Program-made: the position numbers and the translations under genes
NCBI GenBank assembly: GCA_023228745.1
Contig: JALOAP010000130.1
Location: 1 to 7,702 of the forward strand
Origin: Dehalococcoidia bacterium
GTDB taxonomy: Bacteria; Chloroflexota; Dehalococcoidia; Tepidiformales; Tepidiformaceae
Reading direction: 5' to 3'
Length of the DNA: 7,702 bases
Notes under the pieces: generated by a model
Databases searched by the model: none
Told to the model about the DNA's origin: nothing
Seen by the model: only the letters and a program-made list of their open reading frames with translations
In this document: piece after piece, positions 1 to 6,407 of the stretch
How positions within the stretch are numbered: position 1 is the first letter of the stretch
How the letters are laid out: each line of letters opens with the position of its first letter

Positions 1-867
<867 letters not shown>

Positions 868-870
868 ATG

Positions 871-885
871 CGTCCCTCCGGGACG
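871..885 (-). promoter_or_regulatory. clpB ribosome binding site inside a small hairpin
   Basis: On the minus strand a perfect 6-bp stem (CGTCCC with GGGACG) closes a GGA triloop immediately before the clpB start. The Shine-Dalgarno GGAGGG (874-879) occupies the loop and the 3' arm. The pairing is directly visible. That it restrains translation, for example as a temperature-responsive element, is inference. Confidence 0.5.
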
Positions 886-892
886 GAGTGGC

Positions 893-921
893 AAGGCCCA
901 AGGCGAAAGGCGAAAGGGCCT
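893..921. repeat. Heptamer array, clpB-side inverted copy flanking the S23 gene
   Basis: Read on the plus strand, 893-920 is four heptamers in perfect phase: AAGGCCC, AAGGCGA, AAGGCGA, AAGGGCC. Positions 893-914 match the reverse complement of 1330-1351 at 20 of 22 bases, so the S23 gene sits between inverted repeats. The outer parts AGGCCC (894-899) and GGGCCT (916-921) can also pair with each other into a hairpin right after the S23 stop codon, which may process or terminate the message. Confidence 0.8.
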
Positions 922-1311
922 CTAGGTTCGGATTCGATCGGCATCGCGTTGGCGAACAACAGCGGTGCGCAAGCCGGCAATTAGCCGGGAAACCTCCTCC
1001 GCCTGTGCGCGGAGCAGGTGGAACCTCTCCTGGTCGATGTAGCCTGCGTCGGCCGCGACATAGAGCAGTGAGCGAACTTCGCCACAGGACCCCTTCGCGA
1101 TCGACAACATCTGCGCGTACTCGGCCCGGCCGGCGCGCTCGAATCCTTCGGCGATGTTCGACATGACGGAGACGGCGGCTCGCTGGAGCTGGTCCCGGAA
1201 TGCGTATCGCTTGGCGAGCGTCTCCGACTCCACCATCGCGTTTACAGCGTTGTTGAGTGCCCGGGCCTTCTGCCATGCGATGAGGTCTTCAAAACGTTGC
1301 ACTCCTGGCAT
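922..1311 (-). CDS. Four-helix-bundle protein, S23 / 23S rRNA intervening-sequence family
   Basis: The 129-residue product matches the S23 (IVS) four-helix-bundle family, small proteins first seen as ORFs inside 23S rRNA intervening sequences and related to the Avd accessory protein of diversity-generating retroelements. Their cellular role is not established. Family marks are RFEDLIAWQKA at 6-16, RDQLQRAAVSVMSNIAEGFER at about 39-59, AEYAQMLSIAKGSCGEVRSLL at about 63-83 and a last helix with EEVSRLIAGLR. No 23S rRNA or reverse transcriptase is nearby. It lies between hspR (24 bases upstream) and clpB (54 bases downstream). Its likely SD, AAAGGA at 1319-1324, is part of the flanking heptamer array, 7 bases before the ATG. 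The position inside a heat-shock operon and the inverted repeats on both sides suggest insertion as a unit. It is probably co-transcribed with its neighbours. Confidence 0.93.
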   Translation of the reverse strand: MPGVQRFEDLIAWQKARALNNAVNAMVESETLAKRYAFRDQLQRAAVSVMSNIAEGFERAGRAEYAQMLSIAKGSCGEVRSLLYVAADAGYIDQERFHLLRAQAEEVSRLIAGLRTAVVRQRDADRIRT

Positions 1312-1316
1312 GTGCG

Positions 1317-1351
1317 TGTCCTTTCGCCCTTCGCCTTATGCCTTGGGCCTT
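1317..1351. repeat. Heptamer array, hspR-side inverted copy flanking the S23 gene
   Basis: On the minus strand 1351-1317 reads as five heptamers: AAGGCCC, AAGGCAT, AAGGCGA, AGGGCGA, AAGGACA. Its first 22 bases match the plus-strand copy at 893-914 with two mismatches. The array overlaps the 3' end of hspR, encoding its final Arg-Pro-Lys-Ala and TAA stop, and its last units hold the S23 ribosome binding site. Confidence 0.8.
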
Positions 1352-1710
1352 CCCTCGTAGGGGGCGGGGAGGCGGGTGGCGCGGAGGCGGTCGAGCTCGC
1401 GCTGGGTGGCATCGAGGCGGTCCTGCAGGTGCCGGAGCTGTTCGCTCATTCGGATGATGATTTCGACGCCGGCCAGGTTCACGCCGAGTTCATCGACGAG
1501 GCGCTGGGCCTGGCGGATCTTTTGGATGTCGCGGTTGGAGTACATGCGGATGTTGCCGCTCGTACGTTTCGGTTCGACGAGGCCGGCCCGTTCGTAGTAC
1601 CGCAGGGTCTGCTGGTGCAGGCCAACGAGCCGGGCGGCGATGGAGATGACGTAGCATGGCTCATCGTCGTCTAGCTCGCCGTCGTGCGGCTCCGCACGTT
1701 GTCGACCCAT
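1336..1710 (-). CDS. hspR: Heat-shock repressor HspR, MerR superfamily
   Basis: HspR binds inverted HAIR sites (CTTGAGT-N7-ACTCAAG) and represses chaperone genes, with DnaK as co-repressor in Streptomyces. The 124-residue protein has a short acidic N-terminus (GELDDDEP), then a MerR helix-turn-helix and wing at 20-60: YVISIAARLVGLHQQTLRYY, followed by ERAGLVEP and SGNIRMYSNRDI. A helical, coiled-coil-like segment at about 86-112 would serve dimerisation. No effector-binding cysteines are seen, as expected for HspR rather than metal-sensing MerR proteins. The strong SD AGGAGG (1718-1723) fixes the ATG at 1710. The gene starts 42 bases after dnaJ and precedes the S23 gene. The last residues RPKA and the stop lie in the heptamer array, so the native C-terminus may have been replaced. 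GlnR/TnrA-type MerR regulators are an alternative, but the dnaJ-clpB context favours HspR. Confidence 0.93.
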   Translation of the reverse strand: MGRQRAEPHDGELDDDEPCYVISIAARLVGLHQQTLRYYERAGLVEPKRTSGNIRMYSNRDIQKIRQAQRLVDELGVNLAGVEIIIRMSEQLRHLQDRLDATQRELDRLRATRLPAPYEGRPKA

Positions 1711-1752
1711 GTCGTCACCTCCTTTCGTTCGATTCGGATGCCGGGATCTCTA

Positions 1753-2754
1753 TCAGGACCCGACACTTGCTTTTTCCTTGCTCAGAGCGCGAAGTGCTTC
1801 GAAGTGCTCGCGCTCTTCTGGGCTCAGGTGCTCGGGGAGTTGCACGCGGACTTTGACGAAGAGGTCGCCGCGTTTGCCACCACCAAGGGCGGGCATGCCT
1901 TTTCCTCCGAGCCGGATCTGGCGGCCGTTCTGGGTGAGTTCGGGGATGCGGAGGGCGACCCGGCCGTCGATAGTTCGAACCTCCACTTCGCCCCCGAGCA
2001 CTGCGTCGGTCAGCGGGACAGGCACTTCGAGATAGAGGTCGTCGCCCTTCCGTTCGAAGCGGCTATGGGGCTGCACGGTGATCACGAGATAGAGGTCACC
2101 GCTGGGGCCGCCGCCAATGCCCGGGCGCCCTTCGTTGGCCACGCGGACACGGGAGCCTGTCTTAACTCCGGGGGGAACCTTGACCTCGAGGCGGCGGTCG
2201 CGAACCACCTGGCCGGTGCCGTCACAGGTGTGGCAGATGGCGCCAGCGACTTCTCCCGCGCCCCCGCAGGTTGTGCAGACTTCTGGAGCCTGCAGTCGAA
2301 CAGTGCGGGTGGTGCCGTGGAACGCTTCCTCGAGCGAAATCTCCACCGGCGTCTCGACGTCCTGGCCGCGGCGCGCGGCGGGCGCCCCGCGAGGGCCGCC
2401 GCGTTCCCGGCGGAAGAGGCTATCGAAGATGGAGCCGAAATCACCGAGGCCGCCATCGAACGAGCGGGCGTTGCCGGTGCGGGCCCAGCCGGGGGCTGCC
2501 TGACGCTTCTGCATCTCTTCGATCTGGTCGGCGTGCTCCCACTGGTCGCCGTACTTGTCGTATTTGCGACGCTTATCTGGATCCGAAAGCACCTCGTAGG
2601 CCGCCGTGATCTGCTTGAAGCGCTCTTCGGCGGCACGATCGTTTGGGGTCACATCCGGGTGGTACTTGCGGGCGAGCTTTCGGTACGCAGAGCGAATCTC
2701 CTTGTCGGAGGCACCGCGTGACACGCCCAGGATCCCGTAGAAGTCTTTCGCCAT
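1753..2754 (-). CDS. dnaJ: DnaJ-family co-chaperone (Hsp40) with a reduced two-repeat zinc finger
   Basis: DnaJ stimulates the DnaK ATPase and delivers unfolded substrates. The 333-residue protein has an N-terminal J domain (1-70) with the catalytic HPD at 32-34. A Gly/Phe/Arg-rich linker follows at about 90-130 (GGLGDFGSIFDSLF). The C-terminal substrate-binding domains run from about 132 to 310, with GDLYLVITVQPH and GDLFVKVRVQLPEHLS as typical strands. Canonical DnaJ carries four CXXCXGXG repeats binding two zinc ions. Here only two are present (Cys160/163 and Cys174/177), enough for one zinc site. The protein is thus intermediate between DnaJ and the zinc-less CbpA type and shorter than the usual 370-380 residues. 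The ATG at 2754 lies 9 bases after a -10 box and has no Shine-Dalgarno, so it may be leaderless. It is the first gene of the operon; dnaK and grpE are not in this window. Confidence 0.93.
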   Translation of the reverse strand: MAKDFYGILGVSRGASDKEIRSAYRKLARKYHPDVTPNDRAAEERFKQITAAYEVLSDPDKRRKYDKYGDQWEHADQIEEMQKRQAAPGWARTGNARSFDGGLGDFGSIFDSLFRRERGGPRGAPAARRGQDVETPVEISLEEAFHGTTRTVRLQAPEVCTTCGGAGEVAGAICHTCDGTGQVVRDRRLEVKVPPGVKTGSRVRVANEGRPGIGGGPSGDLYLVITVQPHSRFERKGDDLYLEVPVPLTDAVLGGEVEVRTIDGRVALRIPELTQNGRQIRLGGKGMPALGGGKRGDLFVKVRVQLPEHLSPEEREHFEALRALSKEKASVGS

Positions 2755-2763
2755 TATGTGGTC

Positions 2764-2792
2764 AGTTTAGCGCGTCCGCTGAAGTGAGGCAA
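2764..2792 (-). promoter_or_regulatory. Predicted promoter of the dnaJ-hspR-S23-clpB operon
   Basis: On the minus strand TTGCCT (2792-2787) and TAAACT (2769-2764) are separated by 17 bases, fitting a housekeeping-sigma promoter. Transcription would begin near 2757, only about 3 bases before the dnaJ ATG. The HAIR-like site lies about 18 bases upstream of the -35 box. Confidence 0.55.
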
Positions 2793-2810
2793 TGCGAGAC
2801 GCGCAGACTT

Positions 2811-2831
2811 CTTGATAATGACGTACTCAGG
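2811..2831. promoter_or_regulatory. HAIR-like HspR operator between divergent dnaJ and hsp20
   Basis: CTTGATA, seven bases, then ACTCAGG matches the HAIR consensus CTTGAGT-N7-ACTCAAG at 11 of 14 positions with the exact 7-base spacing. It lies between the dnaJ operon promoter and the hsp20 promoter, ending 4 bases before the hsp20 -35 box, and hspR itself is in the adjacent operon. HspR binding here, with autoregulation and control of hsp20, is inferred from the match and position. Confidence 0.72.
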
Positions 2832-2835
2832 GTTC

Positions 2836-2864
2836 TTGCAGGCGGTTTGCGCCGCTGCTACGAT
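2836..2864 (+). promoter_or_regulatory. Predicted hsp20 promoter
   Basis: TTGCAG (2836-2841) and TACGAT (2859-2864) are separated by exactly 17 bases. Transcription would start near 2871, leaving a leader of about 35 bases with AGGAGG before the ATG at 2906. The adjacent HAIR-like site would let HspR block polymerase access. Confidence 0.6.
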
Positions 2865-2905
2865 CCGCGATGAAACAAATCACGCCTCAAAGGAGGAATA
2901 CGGCA

Positions 2906-3439
2906 ATGGCAACTTCCCTCACCCGCTGGGACCCGATAACAGAGGTCGCCAACATGCGCACACTGATGGACCGCCTTTTTGACCAGAGCTTTGGCCGCTT
3001 CCCGATGTTCCGTGAGGCTGCCGATGAACTGGGCGGCGCGACGCTCGGGCTCGATGTCTACGAGACCGGGAACGAGTACATCGTGAAGGCGCAGCTCCCG
3101 GGCGTTGACCCGAAAGACGTCGACATTACGGTCGACGACGACATCCTCACCATCAAGGGTGAGTTCGAGCAGAAGGACGACGTGACGGAAGGGCAGTTCG
3201 TCCGCCGCGAACTCCGTTATGGAAGCTTCCAGCGGTCGCTCCGGCTCCCGCCGAGCGTGGAGGCGGAGAAGGCGAATGCCCAGTTCGAGCACGGCATGCT
3301 GAAGCTCACACTGCCGAAGAAGCCAGAGGCGCGTGCCCGCTCGCTCAAGATCACACCGCAGGGCGTGCTGGAAGGCCAGAAGGGCGAAAGCGGCATGCAG
3401 GACCAGCAGTTGAGCCAGCCTGCCGGCCAGCCGAGCTAA
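2906..3439 (+). CDS. hsp20: Small heat-shock protein, Hsp20 / alpha-crystallin family
   Basis: This ATP-independent holdase forms cytosolic oligomers that bind unfolding proteins and pass them to DnaK and ClpB. The 177-residue product begins MATSLTRWDPITE, the usual start of bacterial Hsp20 proteins, with an amphipathic N-terminal arm (MRTLMDRLFDQSFGRFP). The alpha-crystallin domain spans about 46-140, from LGLDVYETGNEYIV through LPGVDPKDVDIT and RRELRYGSFQRSLRLP to GMLKLTLPK. The C-terminal I/L-X-I/L anchor is Leu147-Lys-Ile149, followed by a polar Gln/Gly-rich tail. The start at 2906 is chosen because AGGAGG (2891-2896) sits 9 bases before it; the in-frame ATG at 2870 coincides with the predicted transcription start and lacks an RBS. 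It is divergent from dnaJ, shares the HAIR-like site and ends in its own terminator, so it is probably monocistronic and HspR-controlled. Confidence 0.96.
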   Translation: MATSLTRWDPITEVANMRTLMDRLFDQSFGRFPMFREAADELGGATLGLDVYETGNEYIVKAQLPGVDPKDVDITVDDDILTIKGEFEQKDDVTEGQFVRRELRYGSFQRSLRLPPSVEAEKANAQFEHGMLKLTLPKKPEARARSLKITPQGVLEGQKGESGMQDQQLSQPAGQPS

Positions 3440-3463
3440 GCGCTCTCCCGTCCCCAATCACCG

Positions 3464-3497
3464 AGACCGGCCCTCGTGGAGGGCCGGTCTTTCTTTG
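3464..3497 (+). terminator. Intrinsic terminator of hsp20
   Basis: A perfect 12-bp inverted repeat (AGACCGGCCCTC at 3464-3475, complement at 3479-3490) closes a GTG loop and runs into TTTCTTTG. It starts 24 bases after the hsp20 stop. The stem is strong and the T-tract has one C and one G. Confidence 0.88.
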
Positions 3498-3565
3498 TGT
3501 CATGGGAACGAATCGACTGTTGGCGGCGTTCTTCCGGTATCAGTCCACAGCTAAGGGGGATGGGA

Positions 3566-4507
3566 ATGGTTGGCGTACGAAGGCTGTTGTTCGCGGGCAC
3601 CACGGTCACGCTCATGGCATTTGCGGCCGCGTGCGGCATCGGAGACGGCGACGAAGACCGGGGCTATCCCGGGGGTGCCACGATGAGCACCGCGAGGGGA
3701 GAGTCGGTTGAACGGCAGGCCGACGACGCATTGTGGGCGCCGGCACCGAGCGAAGGGAGCCAGGCGGGTGCCGGGACGGACACCGGCGGTTCGAACGCAG
3801 CCCAGGGAATCGACCGGAAGATCGTCTTCCGCACGACGATGACCGTCACTGTGGACGACGTGACCGCCTCGTTCGACCGGGTGGGAAGCATCGCCCGGGA
3901 CGCGGGTGGCTTCGTGGAGAAGTCTTCGTTTACGAACGAGGGGGAAGATGATGAGCGCCGCAGGGCGTCCCTGACGCTCCGCGTGCCTGTCGCGCAGTAC
4001 GAGGGTGTCGTCGCATCGCTGCGGTCGTTGCCGGGCGGCAAGGTGCGGGGCGAGAGCGCACAGGCGACGGAGGTGACCGAGCAGTACACCGACCTGCAAA
4101 GCCGACTGCGCAACCTCGAGCGCGTGGAGGGGCAGTACCTGGACCTGCTCGCGAAGGCGACAACCATCCAGGACATCCTTACGGTGACCGACCGGCTGAA
4201 TGGCGTACGGCTGGAAATCGAGCAGATCCAGGGGCGAATCCAGGTGCTCGACGACCTGACGGAGATGGCAAGCATCGAGGTGATGTTGGCCTCGGCCGGG
4301 GCGAGCGTGACGGAGGACGGCGGACCGAAGAGCTTCCGGACGGCGTTTGTGGACGCGTGGGATGCGGCACTGGAAGCAGTGCAGTACGTCGCTTCGGCCG
4401 CGGCGGTGGCAACGGTGGCGATTATCTGGCTCGGCATTCCGCTGCTGGCCGTGGCGGCCGGTGCGCGGTGGGTCTCGCGACGCGGGCGCCCCGCCGCATC
4501 TCCCTGA
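3566..4507 (+). CDS. DUF4349 family lipoprotein with C-terminal membrane helix
   Basis: The 313-residue protein fits the DUF4349 family: membrane-associated bacterial proteins of unknown function, usually with a lipoprotein signal, a coiled-coil region and a C-terminal helix. Residues 1-23 are a lipoprotein signal peptide with lipobox AAAC and lipidated Cys23. A low-complexity Gly/Ala/Asp/Glu tether follows to about 80. The DUF4349 core at 82-245 includes DRKIVFRTTMTVTVDDVTAS, DAGGFVEKSS, LTLRVPVAQYEGVV and YTDLQSRLRNLERVEGQYL. Residues about 170-232 are coiled-coil-like. A hydrophobic helix at about 277-299 is followed by RWVSRRGR, consistent with a positive-inside cytoplasmic tail. ATG 3566 is preceded by AAGGGG at 3553-3558; the upstream ATG at 3476 lies inside the hsp20 terminator and is rejected. 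A role in envelope stress or mechanosensing is only a guess. Confidence 0.85.
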   Translation: MVGVRRLLFAGTTVTLMAFAAACGIGDGDEDRGYPGGATMSTARGESVERQADDALWAPAPSEGSQAGAGTDTGGSNAAQGIDRKIVFRTTMTVTVDDVTASFDRVGSIARDAGGFVEKSSFTNEGEDDERRRASLTLRVPVAQYEGVVASLRSLPGGKVRGESAQATEVTEQYTDLQSRLRNLERVEGQYLDLLAKATTIQDILTVTDRLNGVRLEIEQIQGRIQVLDDLTEMASIEVMLASAGASVTEDGGPKSFRTAFVDAWDAALEAVQYVASAAAVATVAIIWLGIPLLAVAAGARWVSRRGRPAASP

Positions 4508-4627
4508 GTGCAACCAACACCGGGGGAACGACGAATTCACGGCCGAGTAGCGGTGGCGGTGGGTTCGTCCTGTCCCGGGAGGGACCACTGGAGTAGCATC
4601 CGAGCGGAAAGCAACGGGAGGGTACTG

Positions 4628-4813
4628 TTGCTCGTAGACCTGACGATGCGCACGCTCAACTACATCTTCTCTGTCATCTCGATCGTGCTGGGCGTCGCGC
4701 TCATCCTGTTCATGTTGACCCAGACGGTATCGTGGAACATTGGCGTCGCGATCGGGATCGTGCTGGTGTTGAACGGCCTGATCAGGCTTTGGTTCGCCCA
4801 GGACGACAGGTGA
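4628..4813 (+). CDS. Small two-helix membrane protein of unknown function
   Basis: The 61-residue product has two hydrophobic segments, about 12-31 (ending LGVALILFML) and 36-56 (WNIGVAIGIVLVLNGLIRLW), joined by a short TQTVS turn and ending in a charged AQDDR tail. It would be a helical hairpin in the inner membrane. I do not recognise a family. The start is uncertain: GGGAGGG at 4616-4622 is 5 bases before an in-frame TTG at 4628, which I prefer. The ATG at 4646 would give 55 residues but lacks a nearby RBS, and a longer reading from ATG 4508 adds a segment without hydrophobic or family character. It lies 120 bases after the DUF4349 gene and 40 bases before the universal stress gene, all on the same strand. 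Confidence 0.6.
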   Translation: MLVDLTMRTLNYIFSVISIVLGVALILFMLTQTVSWNIGVAIGIVLVLNGLIRLWFAQDDR

Positions 4814-4837
4814 GGCGACCCAGCCCGCGTTCGTCCC

Positions 4838-4843
4838 TATACT
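4838..4843 (+). promoter_or_regulatory. Predicted -10 box of the usp-trkA-trkA-pheA cluster
   Basis: TATACT differs from TATAAT at one base and lies 10 bases before the usp ATG, so the transcript would have almost no leader. No convincing -35 box is seen 17 bases upstream (GCGACC). There is also no Shine-Dalgarno before the ATG, which agrees with a leaderless start. Confidence 0.45.
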
Positions 4844-4853
4844 GACCAACCGA

Positions 4854-5300
4854 ATGGCGACTCAGCACACCATCCTTGTCCCTGTCACTGGAACCCCCGC
4901 GAGCATGGAGGCGGTGAGTGTAGCTGCGTTGCTCGCAAAGCAGCGGAAGTCGAAAGTGATCGCGCTCCATGTGATCGAAGTCGAACGTTCGCTGCCGCTG
5001 AACGCGGAGCTGGACGCAGAGGCGCGGCGTGGGGAGCAAGTGCTGCGGCGAGCGGAGGACCTTGCCGCGTCTTCGGGCATCCACCTGACGGGGGAGCTCA
5101 TCCAGGCGCGAAATGCCGGGCAGGCGATCCTGGACGAGGCGGCCGATCGCGGAATCGACACGATTATCATGGGTGTCGGCTATAAGCGGATGATCGGTGC
5201 GGTGCAGATGGGGCGAACTGCCCAGCTGGTCCTGCGTAATGCGTACTGCCAGGTGTGGCTGGTTCGGCAGGCCTTCGGCCAGCCCGGCGTTCGGGAGTAA
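4854..5300 (+). CDS. Universal stress protein (UspA family) with an altered nucleotide site
   Basis: UspA proteins are cytosolic alpha/beta dimers, many binding ATP, that modulate stress responses or transporters. The 148-residue product has the fold order: strand TILVPV at 6-11, helix EAVSVAALLAKQRKS, strand VIALHVIEV at 35-43, the conserved GQAILDEAADRGIDTIIMG at 89-107 and terminal LVLRNAYCQVWLV at 125-137. The nucleotide-binding marks are degenerate: the usual Asp after strand 1 is Thr12, and the G-2X-G-9X-G(S/T) loop reads GVGYKRMIGAVQMGRT, which does not fit. It may belong to the non-ATP-binding type. It is the first gene of a cluster with two TrkA proteins (11 bases to the next start), suggesting a link to ion transport, as for Usp domains attached to potassium and amino-acid transporters. 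The start is supported by TATACT just upstream. Confidence 0.88.
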   Translation: MATQHTILVPVTGTPASMEAVSVAALLAKQRKSKVIALHVIEVERSLPLNAELDAEARRGEQVLRRAEDLAASSGIHLTGELIQARNAGQAILDEAADRGIDTIIMGVGYKRMIGAVQMGRTAQLVLRNAYCQVWLVRQAFGQPGVRE

Positions 5301-5311
5301 GGGGTGGCGCG

Positions 5312-5731
5312 ATGAACATCTTAATCATGGGCTGCGGGCGCCTTGGGGCACGGGTCGCGGCACAGCTCGATGAGGCAGGACACAACGTCACCGTGCTCGA
5401 TACCAATCCCGGCTCTTTTCGACGCCTTCCAGAGACCTTTCGCGGTGAGCGCGCGGTGGGCAACGGGATGGATGGTCCAACGCTGGAGCGCGCGGGCATC
5501 CAGTCGGCGGACGCATTCATGGCGGTGACCCAGGGGGACAACCGGAACTACTTTGCGAGCCAGATGGCGCGGGAGGTGTACGGCGTGAAACGGGTCCTCT
5601 GCCGCATCTACGACCCGGTCCGGGAGCAGATGTTCAGGGAGATGGGACTGGAGACGTTCAGCCCCACGAGCATCGGCGCGCAAATCATGGTGGACATGCT
5701 GCTCGGCGAAAACTCGGCCAGGAGTTCCTGA
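5312..5731 (+). CDS. trkA: TrkA/RCK_N protein, potassium uptake regulatory subunit (N-domain only)
   Basis: TrkA-type (KTN/RCK) proteins form cytosolic rings that bind NAD(H) or ATP and gate K+ transporters or channels. This 139-residue protein is a single Rossmann RCK_N domain. The dinucleotide loop is Gly7-X-Gly9-X-X-Gly12 (MGCGRLG), with Asp30 at the end of strand 2 (VTVLD) favouring NAD(H). GNGMDGPTLERAGIQSADAF and TQGDNRNYFASQMAREVYGV follow. The C-terminal ligand domain RCK_C is absent, so it probably partners the next protein, as in the paired CeoB/CeoC arrangement of mycobacteria. AAGGGG (5299-5304) is 7 bases before the ATG. The stop overlaps the next start as TGATG, indicating translational coupling. 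No membrane subunit lies in the window. Confidence 0.92.
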   Translation: MNILIMGCGRLGARVAAQLDEAGHNVTVLDTNPGSFRRLPETFRGERAVGNGMDGPTLERAGIQSADAFMAVTQGDNRNYFASQMAREVYGVKRVLCRIYDPVREQMFREMGLETFSPTSIGAQIMVDMLLGENSARSS

Positions 5732-6405
5732 TGTACGTAGTTATCACAGGCGGAGGCAAAGTCGGCTACTACCTGGCGCAGGAGCTGCTTAACGACAACC
5801 ACGAGGTGCTGATCATCGAGCGCGACGCGAACCGGGCAGCGGCGATCTCGGAGGACCTCGGGGAAAGCGTGATTAACGGGGATGGGTGTGAAGCGACGAC
5901 GTTGGACGCAGCAGGCGTTGCGCGCGCAGACCTCGTCGCCGCGGTGACGGGTGACGACGAAGACAACCTGGTGGTGTGTGAGATTGCGCGGCGCAGGGGC
6001 GTCCCGCGCACGATCGCGCGGATCAACAATCCAAAGAACGAGCTCCTGTTCAAAAAGCGCGGCATCGAGACGACGATCTCCGCGACGCAGGCGATTCTCG
6101 GGCAGATCGAGCAGGAGCTCCCCACCTACGACATGATTCCACTCCTGCAGTTGCACAGCGGCCTGGAGCTCGTCGAGATCAAGCTGCCGGAGACATCGCC
6201 GGTGGCGGGACGGTCCGTCCGGGAGGTGCTGCTGCCACCGGAATCGCTCATTTCGCTGGTCGTCGACCCCGGGGGCGTGCCGCGCATCCCGAGCGGCGAC
6301 ACCCGCTTGAACGCCGGCGACGCGCTGGTTGTGGTCACGCAGCGCGAGAGCACCGCACTCCTCCGTGAGGCACTGATCGGTTCGACACACGGGCTGGACA
6401 CGTAG
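5731..6405 (+). CDS. trkA: TrkA/RCK protein, potassium uptake regulatory subunit (N and C domains)
   Basis: This 224-residue protein has a full RCK unit. RCK_N at 1-135 has the loop Gly7-X-Gly9-X-X-Gly12 (GGGKVG) and acidic Glu30 after strand 2 (VLIIE). NGDGCEATTLDAAGVARADL, TGDDEDNLVVCEIARRRGV and RTIARINNPKNELLFKKRGI are typical TrkA segments. RCK_C at about 150-218 is marked by LELVEIKLPETSPVAGRSVR and LNAGDALVVVTQ. It would bind nucleotide in the N-domain and possibly a second ligand in the C-domain, and gate a Trk/Ktr-type pore encoded elsewhere. Its ATG overlaps the stop of the preceding gene by one base, with AGGAG at 5720-5724 as RBS. pheA begins 2 bases after its stop. The asymmetric pair suggests a hetero-oligomeric ring. 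Confidence 0.94.
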   Translation: MYVVITGGGKVGYYLAQELLNDNHEVLIIERDANRAAAISEDLGESVINGDGCEATTLDAAGVARADLVAAVTGDDEDNLVVCEIARRRGVPRTIARINNPKNELLFKKRGIETTISATQAILGQIEQELPTYDMIPLLQLHSGLELVEIKLPETSPVAGRSVREVLLPPESLISLVVDPGGVPRIPSGDTRLNAGDALVVVTQRESTALLREALIGSTHGLDT

Positions 6406-6407
6406 GC

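Noticed and set aside
1684..2721. 345-codon plus-strand open frame opposite dnaJ
   Set aside because: The frame is a GC-rich shadow of dnaJ; the minus strand has the J domain, zinc repeats and C-terminal domains.
2870..2905. Upstream in-frame ATG for hsp20 at 2870
   Set aside because: It coincides with the predicted transcription start and has no RBS, whereas ATG 2906 has AGGAGG and begins with the typical Hsp20 N-terminus.
3476..3565. Upstream ATG for the DUF4349 gene at 3476
   Set aside because: It lies in the loop of the hsp20 terminator, and starting there would bury the lipoprotein signal peptide behind 30 extra residues.
3551..4849. 432-codon minus-strand open frame opposite the DUF4349 gene
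   Set aside because: It is an Arg/His/Pro-rich low-information peptide with no family pattern; the plus strand has a lipobox, coiled coil and membrane helix.
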